Positions 17,868 to 26,850 of a stretch of DNA of 37,838 nucleotides are shown here, one piece after another. Below the pieces are notes generated by a model. The model made no database searches and was not told the origin of the DNA. It was given only the letters and a program-made list of their open reading frames with translations. The DNA comes from Bacillota bacterium. GTDB lineage: Bacteria > Bacillota > Clostridia > Oscillospirales > Acutalibacteraceae. The DNA lies in NCBI GenBank assembly GCA_029780875.1, contig JAKOXU010000096.1:1-37838 (forward strand). Reading direction: 5' to 3'. The position numbers were made by a program, and so were the translations under genes. The stretch's first letter is position 1, and each line of letters opens with the position of its first letter.

Positions 17868-20486
17868 TCAATTTTTCACTTTGGAAAACGGCCGGGTCAA
17901 TAACAATAAGCACCTTCCCAAAACAGCGGGCAGCGCCGACAGCATAATCAGTCTTGCCCACACCCCTCCATTTGAGGGGATAACAACCTCAAAATACCCC
18001 TTTGCGGGTGCAAAAAACATCCCGCAAAACACCACGCCAAAAACCAAAAGGGCGGCGCCAATAAGATACGGGTTCACCGTTGAAGGCAACCGCCTAATAG
18101 CAACTGCCGACAAATTAATAGCAAGGATTACAAGGGCGAAAAAGAGAACAACAAAGGCAGCACTCGTCCCAAGTACGGCAGCGCTTTGTTCCTCCATCAT
18201 ATAAGTTAGCCCGCCCCCGTAAATATAGGCGCCAGCCACAGCGCCCCCCAACAGGAGCCCGTAAAGATAAGCACCCACCCTGCAAAAGGAAGGGAAAACC
18301 GGCTCCCCCCTGCCTTTAGGCGGCTCTTTGCCCACTTTATGCCGCACTTTCCGGAACCTCAAAGCCGTCCCCAAAATCATGCTCGCAAAGCCCGCAATCA
18401 GCAACTGCAGCGGACTCAAAAATCCCTGATTCCAAAAAATCATGGCCAATACATAGGCCGTCAGGACAGCAATATGTGTCGAAAGCTTGAATTGCGCTAC
18501 TCGTTTTATCCTGTCAAAAACTCCCCTGCTCTCAAAAATCGCCTCGGCAACAGACACAATTCTGTCGTCCTCCACCACGATGTCAGCCGCCGACCTTTCA
18601 ATATCGGAGCCTGCCCTGCCCAAAGCGCATCCAATATCAGCCCTCTGGAGGGCGGAAATATCCTGCGCCCCGTTGCTCGTCAGCAAAACCACTTCGCCCC
18701 TCTGCTGAAAAGCTCTTACAATGCGCAGTTTATCGGCAGGGGTAACCCTCGCGAAGACACTGTAATTGCTTATACTGTCAACCAGTTCTTCATCTGTCAT
18801 AATCGTCAGCTTCCTGCTCTCCAAAACCTGCCCGCCGTTTGATATCCCCACTTTCCTGGCTACTGCAGCGGCAGCGGCAGGGCTGTCCCCCGACAGCAGT
18901 ACAGTTTTAATCCCCGCCCTGCGCAGCTCACTGATAGCGCCGGTAGCCTCTCTGTCAAAACTGTCGGCAAAGCCCATCAGCCCGGCAAAGGTAAGCCCGT
19001 TTTCCACTTCAGACAATGCGGAATTTGTGGGAGCCTCATTCAGCTTTCTAAAGGCCACGGCAATGACCTGCAGCCCCTTTGAAGCCATCTCATTGAACTT
19101 ATCCTCAATGGCGGCATGGTCACATCTCTCACAGCGGGGCAGCACCTCTTCCACAGCCCCCTTGACAATGGCAATGGCCTCCCCGTCAACTATATTGATG
19201 GTAGCCGCCATCCTCCTTGCCCGATCAAAGGGTGCCGCAGTAACCCGGGGATAGGCCAAATCCGCCTCCTGCTTTGACACCCCAAAGGTCCGCGCCGCCC
19301 GGACAATAGCGCTGTCCACAGCGTCGCCCTCATCCGGGTCATCACAGCACAAAACGGCAAACCGAAAAAGCGCCGTCACCTTAACCAATTCCCTGTCTCC
19401 CAAGGCGTCGGGATTGGAACAGTCTATCGTTTCCCGCGCGAAAGAAACCGCCTTAAAGGTCTTATCCCTAACTTTAAGCAAAAGATTCCTATCCAAACAG
19501 AAAACTGTAGTCCCGCTCAAAACCTCTACCTGCGGCAGCCCCTTGCACACAACCCCTTTTCTTGCCACAGCGCCAAGGCTGCCGGAAAAAACAGAGCGGA
19601 GGGTAATTAGCATATCTTTCGGCACAGCAACCAAAGCCAAGGCAAATGACACAAGCAGCGCATCAAGAAATGGCATCCCCTTTATCAGCCCAACAAAAAA
19701 GACAAATACAGCACCGAAAAGGGCCATGGAACTTACAAACCTTGAAATCCTCGATAGGGACTTTATGGCAGCGTCAATCTTTTTCCCCTGCACTCCAAGG
19801 CTGGTGGCAACCCTGTTAATTTCGCAATTTGCACCGGTTTCCGTCACAATGGCCAGGGCATTCCCCGACACCACGGCGCACCTGCTGTAAACCATGTTAT
19901 AGCGCTGATTCAAATGGGAAATCGCCAAAATCTTTGCCCCGGCATCCTTATTTACGGTAAAATCCTCCCCCGTCAAAATTGACTCATCGCATCTGAAGGA
20001 GTTGCACCTAATAATCCGGGCATCGGCGGGAACCAAGTCCCCCGTCTCCAGCATTATAATATCTCCCGGCACCAACAGTTTTGAGCTGATATTTACAACC
20101 TTGCCATCCCGCAGCACCTTTGCGCTGCACTCAAAGCTTTTAAACCGGGAGAAAACAGCCCTGTTAGCAAATAATTTCAGTATAAGTCCAACCAGAAAAT
20201 CCACAAAGACAAGTATGACCATAAAAACGGCGACGGCGTAGCTTCCTTCTCCGTTAATTTTAATGAAAATAACGGAAACAACAGCCGCCAGTAAAAAGGC
20301 CAACCTCAAAATATTTCCCAATCTTTCAAGGGGATCCTTTAAAAGGGCCTTGCCGCGTGCAAAATCCAACTCATTTTTCCCGTAAGCTTCAAGGCGCCCG
20401 GCTGCCTCATTTTCCGTCAACCCGGTAGAGATGTTGGAACCAAGCTCCTTTATAACCATGTCCAGCGGGGCGCAGTGCCATATCAT
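17868..20486 (-). CDS. P-type ATPase homologue with degenerate catalytic motifs
   Basis: An 872-residue protein with the full P2-type cation-pump layout: N-terminal cation-ATPase domain, helices 1-2 (about 57-105), actuator domain, helices 3-4, phosphorylation and nucleotide domains, and a C-terminal six-helix bundle. The key motifs are altered. The phosphorylation site DKTGT reads DRNLL (Asp332 kept, Lys and both Thr lost). PEGL in helix 4 reads PKDM (289-292). TGES reads TGED (172-175). The hinge TGDGVNDAP reads TSNGAQDIS (603-611), losing its first Asp. KGAVEE and LLSGD are kept. The frame is intact and I confirmed the altered codons on the minus strand. Normal ATP-driven transport is unlikely; a sensor or regulatory role is a guess. 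The start is ATG 20486 behind GGAGGGG. Confidence 0.9.
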   Translation of the reverse strand: MIWHCAPLDMVIKELGSNISTGLTENEAAGRLEAYGKNELDFARGKALLKDPLERLGNILRLAFLLAAVVSVIFIKINGEGSYAVAVFMVILVFVDFLVGLILKLFANRAVFSRFKSFECSAKVLRDGKVVNISSKLLVPGDIIMLETGDLVPADARIIRCNSFRCDESILTGEDFTVNKDAGAKILAISHLNQRYNMVYSRCAVVSGNALAIVTETGANCEINRVATSLGVQGKKIDAAIKSLSRISRFVSSMALFGAVFVFFVGLIKGMPFLDALLVSFALALVAVPKDMLITLRSVFSGSLGAVARKGVVCKGLPQVEVLSGTTVFCLDRNLLLKVRDKTFKAVSFARETIDCSNPDALGDRELVKVTALFRFAVLCCDDPDEGDAVDSAIVRAARTFGVSKQEADLAYPRVTAAPFDRARRMAATINIVDGEAIAIVKGAVEEVLPRCERCDHAAIEDKFNEMASKGLQVIAVAFRKLNEAPTNSALSEVENGLTFAGLMGFADSFDREATGAISELRRAGIKTVLLSGDSPAAAAAVARKVGISNGGQVLESRKLTIMTDEELVDSISNYSVFARVTPADKLRIVRAFQQRGEVVLLTSNGAQDISALQRADIGCALGRAGSDIERSAADIVVEDDRIVSVAEAIFESRGVFDRIKRVAQFKLSTHIAVLTAYVLAMIFWNQGFLSPLQLLIAGFASMILGTALRFRKVRHKVGKEPPKGRGEPVFPSFCRVGAYLYGLLLGGAVAGAYIYGGGLTYMMEEQSAAVLGTSAAFVVLFFALVILAINLSAVAIRRLPSTVNPYLIGAALLVFGVVFCGMFFAPAKGYFEVVIPSNGGVWARLIMLSALPAVLGRCLLLLTRPFSKVKN

Positions 20487-20517
20487 CAGCCTATCCCCTC
20501 CGTCAAATTCTTATATT

Positions 20518-20546
20518 ATTTTAGAGCATTTTGTCGCAATTTGCAA
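20518..20546 (-). promoter_or_regulatory. Promoter of the P-type ATPase/yifB operon
   Basis: On the minus strand, TTGCAA (20541-20546), 17-base spacer, TAAAAT (20518-20523), just after the terminator of the upstream radical-SAM operon. Confidence 0.55.
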
Positions 20547-20570
20547 CACATATTGCCCCCAATAAAATCC

Positions 20571-20608
20571 CAAAAACAAAGCCCCTTGCCTTTTTCAGGC
20601 GAAGGGGC
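20571..20608 (-). terminator. Terminator of the radical-SAM/DUF2344 operon
   Basis: GCCCCTTGCC (20581-20590, plus strand) pairs with 20598-20608 with one bulged G. The minus-strand transcript then runs into TTTGTTTTTG. It lies six bases after the DUF2344 stop. Confidence 0.8.
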
Positions 20609-20613
20609 AAACA

Positions 20614-21276
20614 CTATTCAAAAATCTTCCCGTCAAAGGTGAGAAGTCTCTCCCTTGTTACCTCTGCTATGTCAAATTCGGCATTTAACTCCCTTTCAAA
20701 GGCCAAGACCAGCAAAGCCGGATTAATATTCTCCTTTGACCCCGCCGGCAGCACAACCCAAAACCTTACCCTGCCGTCAGGCGTCTTGTCAAAGGCAAAA
20801 TCCTTCAACTTCTCCCTTAAATTGAGTACTGCCGTCTTTGATTTTGTCTTTTTCTCAATAATCAATTCCCGCCCGTCAAGGCATTGTTCCAAAAGGCTTT
20901 TGACTTCATCCCCGCTTTTCCCTTCAAACGCAAAATCTAAAAAGTACCTTGCAAAGGCAATTGCGGAAATCTTCATCTTCGGCTCCGTCACACCTGAAAT
21001 CTTCAGTCCCTCCGGCAATTGGGCGTTGAGCCTCTCCTCAATATCATTTAGCGGCACATCCTCAATCAGCCTTACATCCATAGATTCACGGCAACATTCA
21101 ATCCCCAAAGGCGCCGGCAGTGAAAAAACAATGTGGGGATGGGGATTAAACCCTTCGGTATGCCAGACAGGCAGCCGCGCCCGCCTAATCGCCCTTGCCA
21201 TAGTCCTGTTCAAGTCAAGGTGAGAAATATATCTTGCCCTACCCTTCTTTTCAAACCATATCCTGACCTGTTTCAA
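20614..21276 (-). CDS. TIGR03936/DUF2344 radical-SAM-associated protein
   Basis: A 220-residue cytoplasmic protein typically encoded directly behind the TIGR03960 radical-SAM protein in Clostridia; it is thought to be its partner, but the reaction is unknown. The N-terminus has the family pattern YISHLDLNRTMARAIRRA and the motif HTEGFNPHPHIVFSLPAPLG. The start is TTG 21276, seven bases after GGGAGGGG, and it overlaps the upstream gene by 26 bases, so production of the two is coupled. The usual downstream neighbours of this pair, rng and rplU, are absent here. It is the last gene of a two-gene operon. Confidence 0.88.
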   Translation of the reverse strand: MKQVRIWFEKKGRARYISHLDLNRTMARAIRRARLPVWHTEGFNPHPHIVFSLPAPLGIECCRESMDVRLIEDVPLNDIEERLNAQLPEGLKISGVTEPKMKISAIAFARYFLDFAFEGKSGDEVKSLLEQCLDGRELIIEKKTKSKTAVLNLREKLKDFAFDKTPDGRVRFWVVLPAGSKENINPALLVLAFERELNAEFDIAEVTRERLLTFDGKIFE

Positions 21277-23104
21277 GACACACCCCTCCCCTCTCAGCCG
21301 CCAGCCCGCAGCCCGAGCACTTCTCTCTGCAGTTTCCGGTAGCCACAGCCTTTTGCGCCAACTGCAACTCCCGCAACAAAAAGCTTTTCGTCACCCCAAA
21401 ATCCAAATGGTCCCAGGGTAGCACTTCGTTTATTTCCCGCCGCCTATTTGCATAAAACTCGCCGGACAGCCCTTCCTCCTCTAAAGCCCGGAGCCACGCG
21501 TCCAAACTAAAAAATTGCTCCCAGCTGTCAAGCCGGCACCCTTTGCGCCATGCCCGCTCAATAGCGCCGCACAGCCTGCGGTCACCCCTTGCCAAAATCG
21601 CCTCGATTAGGCTTGTCCCGCTTTCATGCCATTTTTTAGATATGTGCTTTGAAGTGTTAACTTCCAAAAGCCTTGCCTGCTTTTCCCTCAACATTTCGGG
21701 CGAATCCTGCGGCTCCCACTGAAATGGGGTAAAGGGCTTTGGTACAAAGGAAGCCACGCTGACGGTAACTTTAACGGGCCTCCCCTTCTGCCTTGTGGGT
21801 ATGGAATAATACAAATCCACCAACCTTTGAGCCAATCGGACTATCCCTTCCACATCCTCCATAGTCTCAAAAGGCAGCCCAATCATAAAATACAGCTTTA
21901 CGGCAGTCCACCCCGCCTCAAAGGCAATCTTGCAGGTTTCAAGCAACTGCTCCTCGGTCACATTTTTGTTGATGATATCCCTCATCCTTTGGGTCCCCGC
22001 CTCGGGGGCAAAGGTAAGCCCGCCCCGCCGCACCTTCTTTAGCTGCTCCACAATCTCGGGGGTGACTTTGTCCACCCTCAAAGAGGGCAAGGTCATACTC
22101 ACTTTGTCTTTATCCGCCCACTCCGTCATCCTTTTCATCAGCTCGTTAAGCTTCCTATAATCGGTGGAACTCAAGGAAGAGAGGGACACCTCGTCATACC
22201 CCGTTGACTCGCAAAGGGCTCTGCCCTGCCTGTCCACGGTTTCAGGCGACTTCTCCCTCGCCGGCCGGTATATAAAGCCCGCCTGGCAAAACCTGCAGCC
22301 TCTGATGCACCCGCGCATTAATTCCGCCATAGCCCTGTCGTGGACAATGTCTATAAAGGGCACCACAAATTTGTCGGGATAATAGCTTTTATCCAAATTC
22401 TTTATAATTCGTTTCTTTATTTTCTCGGGCGCCCCATCACGGGCAGCCACCTCCCTGACGGTTCCGTCGGGATTGTAACTGACACTGTAAAGAGACGGCA
22501 CATACACCCCTTCAATTTTCGCTGCCTGACGCAAAAAAGCTTCCTTGCTGCTACCCGCCCTTTTGTGCTCCTTGTATAAGTCAATGAGCTCCAATATCAC
22601 TTCTTCCCCTTCGCCCAGCACAAAAAGGTCAAAAAACTCCGCAACAGGCTCGGGGTTACAGGCGCACGGCCCTCCCCCAATCACAAGGGGAGTGAGAGCC
22701 TTCCTATCCGCCGCCCTTACAGGCAGTCCCGCAAGGTCAAGCATATTCAAAACGGTGGTATAGCACAGCTCATACTGCAGGGTAAACCCGATAATGTCAA
22801 AATCCGCTACCCTGTCCTGGCTCTCAAGGGCAAAAAGGGGTACGCCGGCTCCACGCATCTCCTCCTCCATATCCTCCCACGGAGCAAAGACACGCTCGCA
22901 CCAAACATCCTCCCGCTCATTTAACAGCCCATACAATATTTTCATTCCAAGATGAGACATGCCCACCTCATATATATCGGGAAAACAAAAGGCAAACCTG
23001 ACATCTACGCGGCCCTTGTCCTTGACCACGCTGTTGAGTTCCCCGCCGCAGTATCTGGCAGGCTTTTGCGCTTTGGAAAGCAAGGCTTTTATTCTATCCT
23101 TCAA
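21251..23104 (-). CDS. TIGR03960-family B12-binding-type radical SAM protein
   Basis: A 617-residue radical SAM enzyme of unknown substrate. The N-terminal B12-binding-like domain (about 20-190) is followed by the radical SAM core. That core carries the 4Fe-4S motif C-x3-C-x2-C in MRGCIRGCRFCQAGF, then SLSSTDYRKLNELM and TFAPEAGTQRMRDIINK. A Cys-rich tail (CREKCSGCGLAAERGG) may bind a second cluster or zinc. I place the start at TTG 23104, seven bases after AGGAGG; the frame can be extended upstream to 23122, but then the ribosome site would be inside the gene. It is the first gene of the operon with DUF2344. Confidence 0.92.
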   Translation of the reverse strand: MKDRIKALLSKAQKPARYCGGELNSVVKDKGRVDVRFAFCFPDIYEVGMSHLGMKILYGLLNEREDVWCERVFAPWEDMEEEMRGAGVPLFALESQDRVADFDIIGFTLQYELCYTTVLNMLDLAGLPVRAADRKALTPLVIGGGPCACNPEPVAEFFDLFVLGEGEEVILELIDLYKEHKRAGSSKEAFLRQAAKIEGVYVPSLYSVSYNPDGTVREVAARDGAPEKIKKRIIKNLDKSYYPDKFVVPFIDIVHDRAMAELMRGCIRGCRFCQAGFIYRPAREKSPETVDRQGRALCESTGYDEVSLSSLSSTDYRKLNELMKRMTEWADKDKVSMTLPSLRVDKVTPEIVEQLKKVRRGGLTFAPEAGTQRMRDIINKNVTEEQLLETCKIAFEAGWTAVKLYFMIGLPFETMEDVEGIVRLAQRLVDLYYSIPTRQKGRPVKVTVSVASFVPKPFTPFQWEPQDSPEMLREKQARLLEVNTSKHISKKWHESGTSLIEAILARGDRRLCGAIERAWRKGCRLDSWEQFFSLDAWLRALEEEGLSGEFYANRRREINEVLPWDHLDFGVTKSFLLRELQLAQKAVATGNCREKCSGCGLAAERGGVCLETGQDMV

Positions 23105-23174
23105 AAGAGCTCCTCCTGACAATATAATTACATTTTAATGATACCAAAAAAAGCACCGATAATCAATCAAGACA

Positions 23175-23218
23175 AATTTTTCCCGAAAATTTAAGGCCCC
23201 CCGCTACCGGAAGGCCCT
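23175..23218 (-). terminator. Weak hairpins after the LtaS-like gene
   Basis: On the minus strand, AGGGCC (23213-23218) can pair with GGCCTT (23193-23198), with one G-T wobble. A second 7-base-pair A/T hairpin follows near 23175-23191. No clean T-tract is present, so terminator function is uncertain. Confidence 0.25.
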
Positions 23219-23234
23219 ATTTCCCGCTAAACCT

Positions 23235-25112
23235 TTACCTGTAAAATAAATCTTTCAGCTTTTTGTCGCCGAAAACTATGTCGTTTTGAACAATCCGGTA
23301 AACCTCATCATACCTTTTATATTTTTCCGGCACAGACTTCGTCATTTTCCCATCCTTATCAACGGTAAAATAGTGCCCGACCACCGGGGTATTGTTATAC
23401 ATGTCCCATAAAAAGCTGTTAAACTCCGGCTTTTCAAGACCGAGATAATCTAAAAGGTAAGTGCCGAGGAAATTCACACTCATGTTCTCTGCCTCTGCCT
23501 TCTCCTGGCCAAAGTTGTTCCACAGCACAAAGGAAGTGGAAAGCAGCTTACCGCATTCCTCCAGCACCTCGTCGGTAATATTTTCCGGGTCACTGAATAT
23601 CAAATAGGAATCCTTAATAAACCCTAATTTTTTGTATATCGCGGCGTTTTCATCCAAGGCGGGCAGATGGTCCCCGAAAAACAAAATCACAGTGGGCTCC
23701 TCTACCTTGCTGAAATAATCCACCAACATCTTTAAACTGGCGTCGGCATCGCTAATACCCTGACAATAATTTTTAATCCTGTAAAGGTCGTCCTCATCCA
23801 AAAGATCGCTTTTCACCTCAAACTTGTTGTCAGGATAATAGTCGGGCAAGAAATAGGGCATGTGGTTTTGCATGGAAACCGAAAAGATAAACTGAGGCCC
23901 GTCGTCATTTGCCTCAAATTCCTCAATTATCTTTTTGGCCAACTCTCTGTCGGAGATAAAATTGCCCTTTATCTCTGGGCTTTCAAAGTCGTCCTCCGCC
24001 AAAAACTCGTCAAACCCAAAGTATGAATAAACTTTATGCCTTTTGAAAAACTTCCTCTTATAGGAGTGAATGGCGGTACATTCATAACCCATAGACTTAA
24101 AATAGCTGGCAAGGGAAGGAGTCTCCCCCCTCAAAAAAGTGGCATAGACATTTGACTCGGCGGGGAAATACTTGCAAGTAAGCCCCGTCAAAAACTCAAA
24201 CTCCACATTTGAAGTCACCCCGCCGTATGTAGGGGAAATGAGCCTGCCGGAAGCATACTGCTCCGACAGCGCCCTGAATGTAGGAATAGGGTCAGAGGAA
24301 ATCTCAATATTGGGAAGCTGCGTCACATCCCAGAAAGACTCACTCAAAACAACGATTACATTGGGCTTTTCTGCCGAAGCCGGCTTCTCGTCTTTGCCCG
24401 CGCACTGTAAAATCTCGTCCCTTATCTCTTTCTCGTCGAATGCAATGACTTGGTTTCTAAAATCCCCTAAAGATTTGGCGCTCTGCAAAAACCCGAGAGT
24501 GAACCCGTTTTGCTGGTACAAATTATCAGGCTTTATATACATATTCGCAGGTCTCGGTATTAAGCACAAAACCACAATCAGCAAAATAGCCGCCGCCAAA
24601 ACCACAAACCGCTCGATTTTTTTGAACCTCATCTTGCTTTTAAATACCACAGAAAGATAAATAATCCCCCCCAAAGCCAAAAGCAGGGGATATATCCACC
24701 ATAACTTGAATATATCAAAGTAGGAAATATGCAAATCAGGCAAAAGGGAAGCAAAGGAAGGATTTACAAGCAACACATCGGAAGGAATAAAGGGCGCCCC
24801 GAGATGGGCGTATTTGTAAAAGGAAATGACGCAAAAGGCAAGGTATAAAAGGAAAGTGATGATAAAGGCAATATAAAATCTGTTAATCAGCGCCCAAACA
24901 AGGGCAAGTATGGCAAAGGCGAAAACCACGCTAAAGGAAAAATGCAAAAACTTGTCGCTTATCCAGGAAAAAAACGAAAGAATGCTGCCTCTGCTTATAT
25001 ATTCCAAAACCGTCACCAAAAGCAGCGCACCGATGCCTAAAAGGCAAATCTTAAAGGCAATATCTTTAGCTGTATCCTTATATTTTTCAGTCTCCCCAGC
25101 CACTTTATCCAT
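23235..25112 (-). CDS. LtaS-like sulfatase-fold membrane enzyme (phosphoglycerol transferase family)
   Basis: A 625-residue protein with five N-terminal membrane helices (within about 18-185) and an outer sulfatase-fold domain, as in lipoteichoic-acid synthase, which transfers glycerol phosphate from phosphatidylglycerol. Metal and catalytic residues are visible: Glu258 in VVLSESFWD, the nucleophile Thr300 in TYGGVTSNVEFEFLTG, and Asp-His in VILFFGDHLPALD. The start is ATG 25112 behind GGGAGGAT. It is a single gene with a candidate promoter. The family also includes phosphoglycerol and phosphoethanolamine transferases, so lipoteichoic acid as the product is not proven. Confidence 0.88.
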   Translation of the reverse strand: MDKVAGETEKYKDTAKDIAFKICLLGIGALLLVTVLEYISRGSILSFFSWISDKFLHFSFSVVFAFAILALVWALINRFYIAFIITFLLYLAFCVISFYKYAHLGAPFIPSDVLLVNPSFASLLPDLHISYFDIFKLWWIYPLLLALGGIIYLSVVFKSKMRFKKIERFVVLAAAILLIVVLCLIPRPANMYIKPDNLYQQNGFTLGFLQSAKSLGDFRNQVIAFDEKEIRDEILQCAGKDEKPASAEKPNVIVVLSESFWDVTQLPNIEISSDPIPTFRALSEQYASGRLISPTYGGVTSNVEFEFLTGLTCKYFPAESNVYATFLRGETPSLASYFKSMGYECTAIHSYKRKFFKRHKVYSYFGFDEFLAEDDFESPEIKGNFISDRELAKKIIEEFEANDDGPQFIFSVSMQNHMPYFLPDYYPDNKFEVKSDLLDEDDLYRIKNYCQGISDADASLKMLVDYFSKVEEPTVILFFGDHLPALDENAAIYKKLGFIKDSYLIFSDPENITDEVLEECGKLLSTSFVLWNNFGQEKAEAENMSVNFLGTYLLDYLGLEKPEFNSFLWDMYNNTPVVGHYFTVDKDGKMTKSVPEKYKRYDEVYRIVQNDIVFGDKKLKDLFYR

Positions 25113-25143
25113 GGTATCCTCCCAGATTTATCAGTTTGTGAAA

Positions 25144-25172
25144 ATAGTATCACAACAGAATAATTTATGCAA
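25144..25172 (-). promoter_or_regulatory. Possible promoter of the LtaS-like gene
   Basis: On the minus strand, TTGCAT (25167-25172), 17-base spacer, TACTAT (25144-25149). Both boxes are imperfect but the spacing is ideal. Confidence 0.4.
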
Positions 25173-25245
25173 GGTATTAACATAAAAGGACAAATAACAT
25201 TTTTCAACAAAATTTAGTTTCAGGGTAATTAACCGCCCGTTTTAC

Positions 25246-25276
25246 GCATAGCTATTTCATGGAGGAAACATAAAGT
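25246..25276 (+). promoter_or_regulatory. Possible sigma-E-type promoter of the M23/M50 pair
   Basis: CATAAAGT (25269-25276) matches 7 of 8 positions of the B. subtilis sigma-E -10 CATACAnT, counting the unspecified position. GCATAGC (25246-25252) could be the -35, although the 16-base spacer is slightly long. spoIVF is sigma-E-controlled in B. subtilis. Confidence 0.3.
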
Positions 25277-25304
25277 AGAAAACCGGAAAGGAATGGGCAC
25301 AGTT

Positions 25305-26261
25305 ATGGAAATCGACAGACCCTACCGCACGCGGGCTTACAGGCGAAGGGCTGCAACGACCAATAGGGACACAGGTAAAAATGAAACTTATGTAATTCTG
25401 ACTCAAGTAGGTGTTTGTCTTGCAATTTTTGTCGCTGTTGCTCTTTTTAAAGTCGCAGGGGGAAATATTTTTGACAATCTGCGTCAAGAATATCTGCGGC
25501 TTACGGACAAAAAAATAACTGCAAGGGCGGCAATGAGAACCCTTGACTCACTGACGGAAAAATACACCTTTTTATCCCCTCTGGCCGAAGGCATTCGCCA
25601 AATCCGGGAAGTTTTCGCCCCAATCCCCCCCTCAAGCCAAGGCGAAAACAGCGAACCCGAAGAAGACACAGAGGACGAGGAAGAATCCGCTCTAACGGAA
25701 AGCAGCCAAAGCCCACAAAATGACGAAGAAGCGCAAGAAAGTTCCGGCTCCCTCCCCCCTCAAGGGGGGGAGGACGCTGTCTTTTCTCATACTCCTTACG
25801 AAAAGGTATTTTACCCGCCAAGGAGCGCCAGTTTTGCCCCCATTTTCACCACTGCAAAGCTCCATCCGCCATTAGCTCAAGGTAGAATCACTTCCGCCTT
25901 CGGCTACCGCACCCACCCCATCACCAAAAAATTCGGCTTTCACAGCGGCATGGACATCGCCGCCCCGCAAGGCACACCAATAGCCTGTGTCCTGCCCGGC
26001 ACAGTCAAGGAAACCGGCACCGACCCATCCTATGGCAACTACATATTAGTGGAACACCCCGGCGGAATTGACAGCTTTTACAGCCACTGCAGCGAGATTT
26101 TAGCCTCTGATGGCACCAAAGTCAACCGGGGGGACATAATAGCGACGGTAGGCAGCACAGGCTCCTCCACAGGCTATCACCTTCACTTTGAAATTCGGGC
26201 CAAGGGCAAACGCTACGATCCTTACTGGCTGCTAAAGGGTGTATTCCAAGATGAACTTTAA
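25305..26261 (+). CDS. Membrane-anchored M23 (LytM) peptidase, SpoIVFA-like
   Basis: About 318 residues: a basic N-terminus (RPYRTRAYRRR), one membrane helix (about 30-52), an acidic Glu/Ser/Pro linker (about 105-155) and a C-terminal LytM domain. Zinc-site residues of an active M23 peptidase are present: HSGMD (H-x3-D) and the HLH of GYHLHFEIR. Directly followed by, and overlapping, an M50 protease gene, it matches the SpoIVFA position; in B. subtilis SpoIVFA is a scaffold that holds SpoIVFB. The intact zinc motif leaves real endopeptidase activity possible. The start could be ATG 25305 or ATG 25293; the ribosome site AAAGGA (25287-25292) touches the latter, so I prefer 25305. Confidence 0.82.
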   Translation: MEIDRPYRTRAYRRRAATTNRDTGKNETYVILTQVGVCLAIFVAVALFKVAGGNIFDNLRQEYLRLTDKKITARAAMRTLDSLTEKYTFLSPLAEGIRQIREVFAPIPPSSQGENSEPEEDTEDEEESALTESSQSPQNDEEAQESSGSLPPQGGEDAVFSHTPYEKVFYPPRSASFAPIFTTAKLHPPLAQGRITSAFGYRTHPITKKFGFHSGMDIAAPQGTPIACVLPGTVKETGTDPSYGNYILVEHPGGIDSFYSHCSEILASDGTKVNRGDIIATVGSTGSSTGYHLHFEIRAKGKRYDPYWLLKGVFQDEL

Positions 26262-26847
26262 ATTCTTCGGCATGAGAGCCGAGGTCTGTTTTTACACATT
26301 AGCGGCCTCCTCAATCCTATTAATGCTGGACCGGAGCGGCATCGCCGCCATGTGTATACTCTTTGCGGCTCTCCACGAAGCAGGCCACATCATCGCCCTA
26401 AAAATTTTCCATTGCGCACCCGCCAAAATTAAAATCACTCCGGGAGGCATCAAAATTTCCGACACCCGCTTATCAGTCCGCAGCTTCAAAAATGAGATTA
26501 TTGCCGCCCTGTCAGGTCCCGCGGTTAACATAATCTGTTCAATCTTGTTCTATATCTTATGGAAAACCCTCTGCCGCGACTCATTTCTCCTTGCCGCGGC
26601 AGTCTCCCTTGTAATAGGCCTTTTCAATCTGCTGCCAATCTTCCCCCTTGACGGCGGCAGGGTGCTCTGCTCTCTAATGAGCCTTAAAACCGACCCTACC
26701 ACCGCCCAAAGAATAGTCACGGCAGTGTCCGCTGCAATCCTACTACCGGCAGCCGTAGTAGGGTTTATTCTCCTTTTAAAAAGCGGCTATAATGTAACCC
26801 TTCTCTTTACATGCTTTTACCTTGCCTACCTGCTCATCAAGCAGTAA
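26251..26847 (+). CDS. spoIVFB: M50 intramembrane metalloprotease, SpoIVFB-like
   Basis: About 198 residues with several membrane helices, of the site-2-protease class. The zinc motif HEAGH lies in AALHEAGHIIALKIF, and the third ligand is Asp in NLLPIFPLDGGRVL. In B. subtilis, SpoIVFB cleaves pro-sigma-K in the membrane around the forespore. The pairing with a LytM-domain protein and the presence of spoIVA, sipL and spoVM nearby support the same role here. The start is ATG 26251, ten bases after AAAGGG (26235-26239), overlapping the M23 gene by 11 bases; GTG 26239 is too close to the ribosome site. C-terminal CBS domains are absent, so it is shorter than the Bacillus protein. Confidence 0.85.
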   Translation: MNFKFFGMRAEVCFYTLAASSILLMLDRSGIAAMCILFAALHEAGHIIALKIFHCAPAKIKITPGGIKISDTRLSVRSFKNEIIAALSGPAVNIICSILFYILWKTLCRDSFLLAAAVSLVIGLFNLLPIFPLDGGRVLCSLMSLKTDPTTAQRIVTAVSAAILLPAAVVGFILLLKSGYNVTLLFTCFYLAYLLIKQ

Positions 26848-26850
26848 ACA

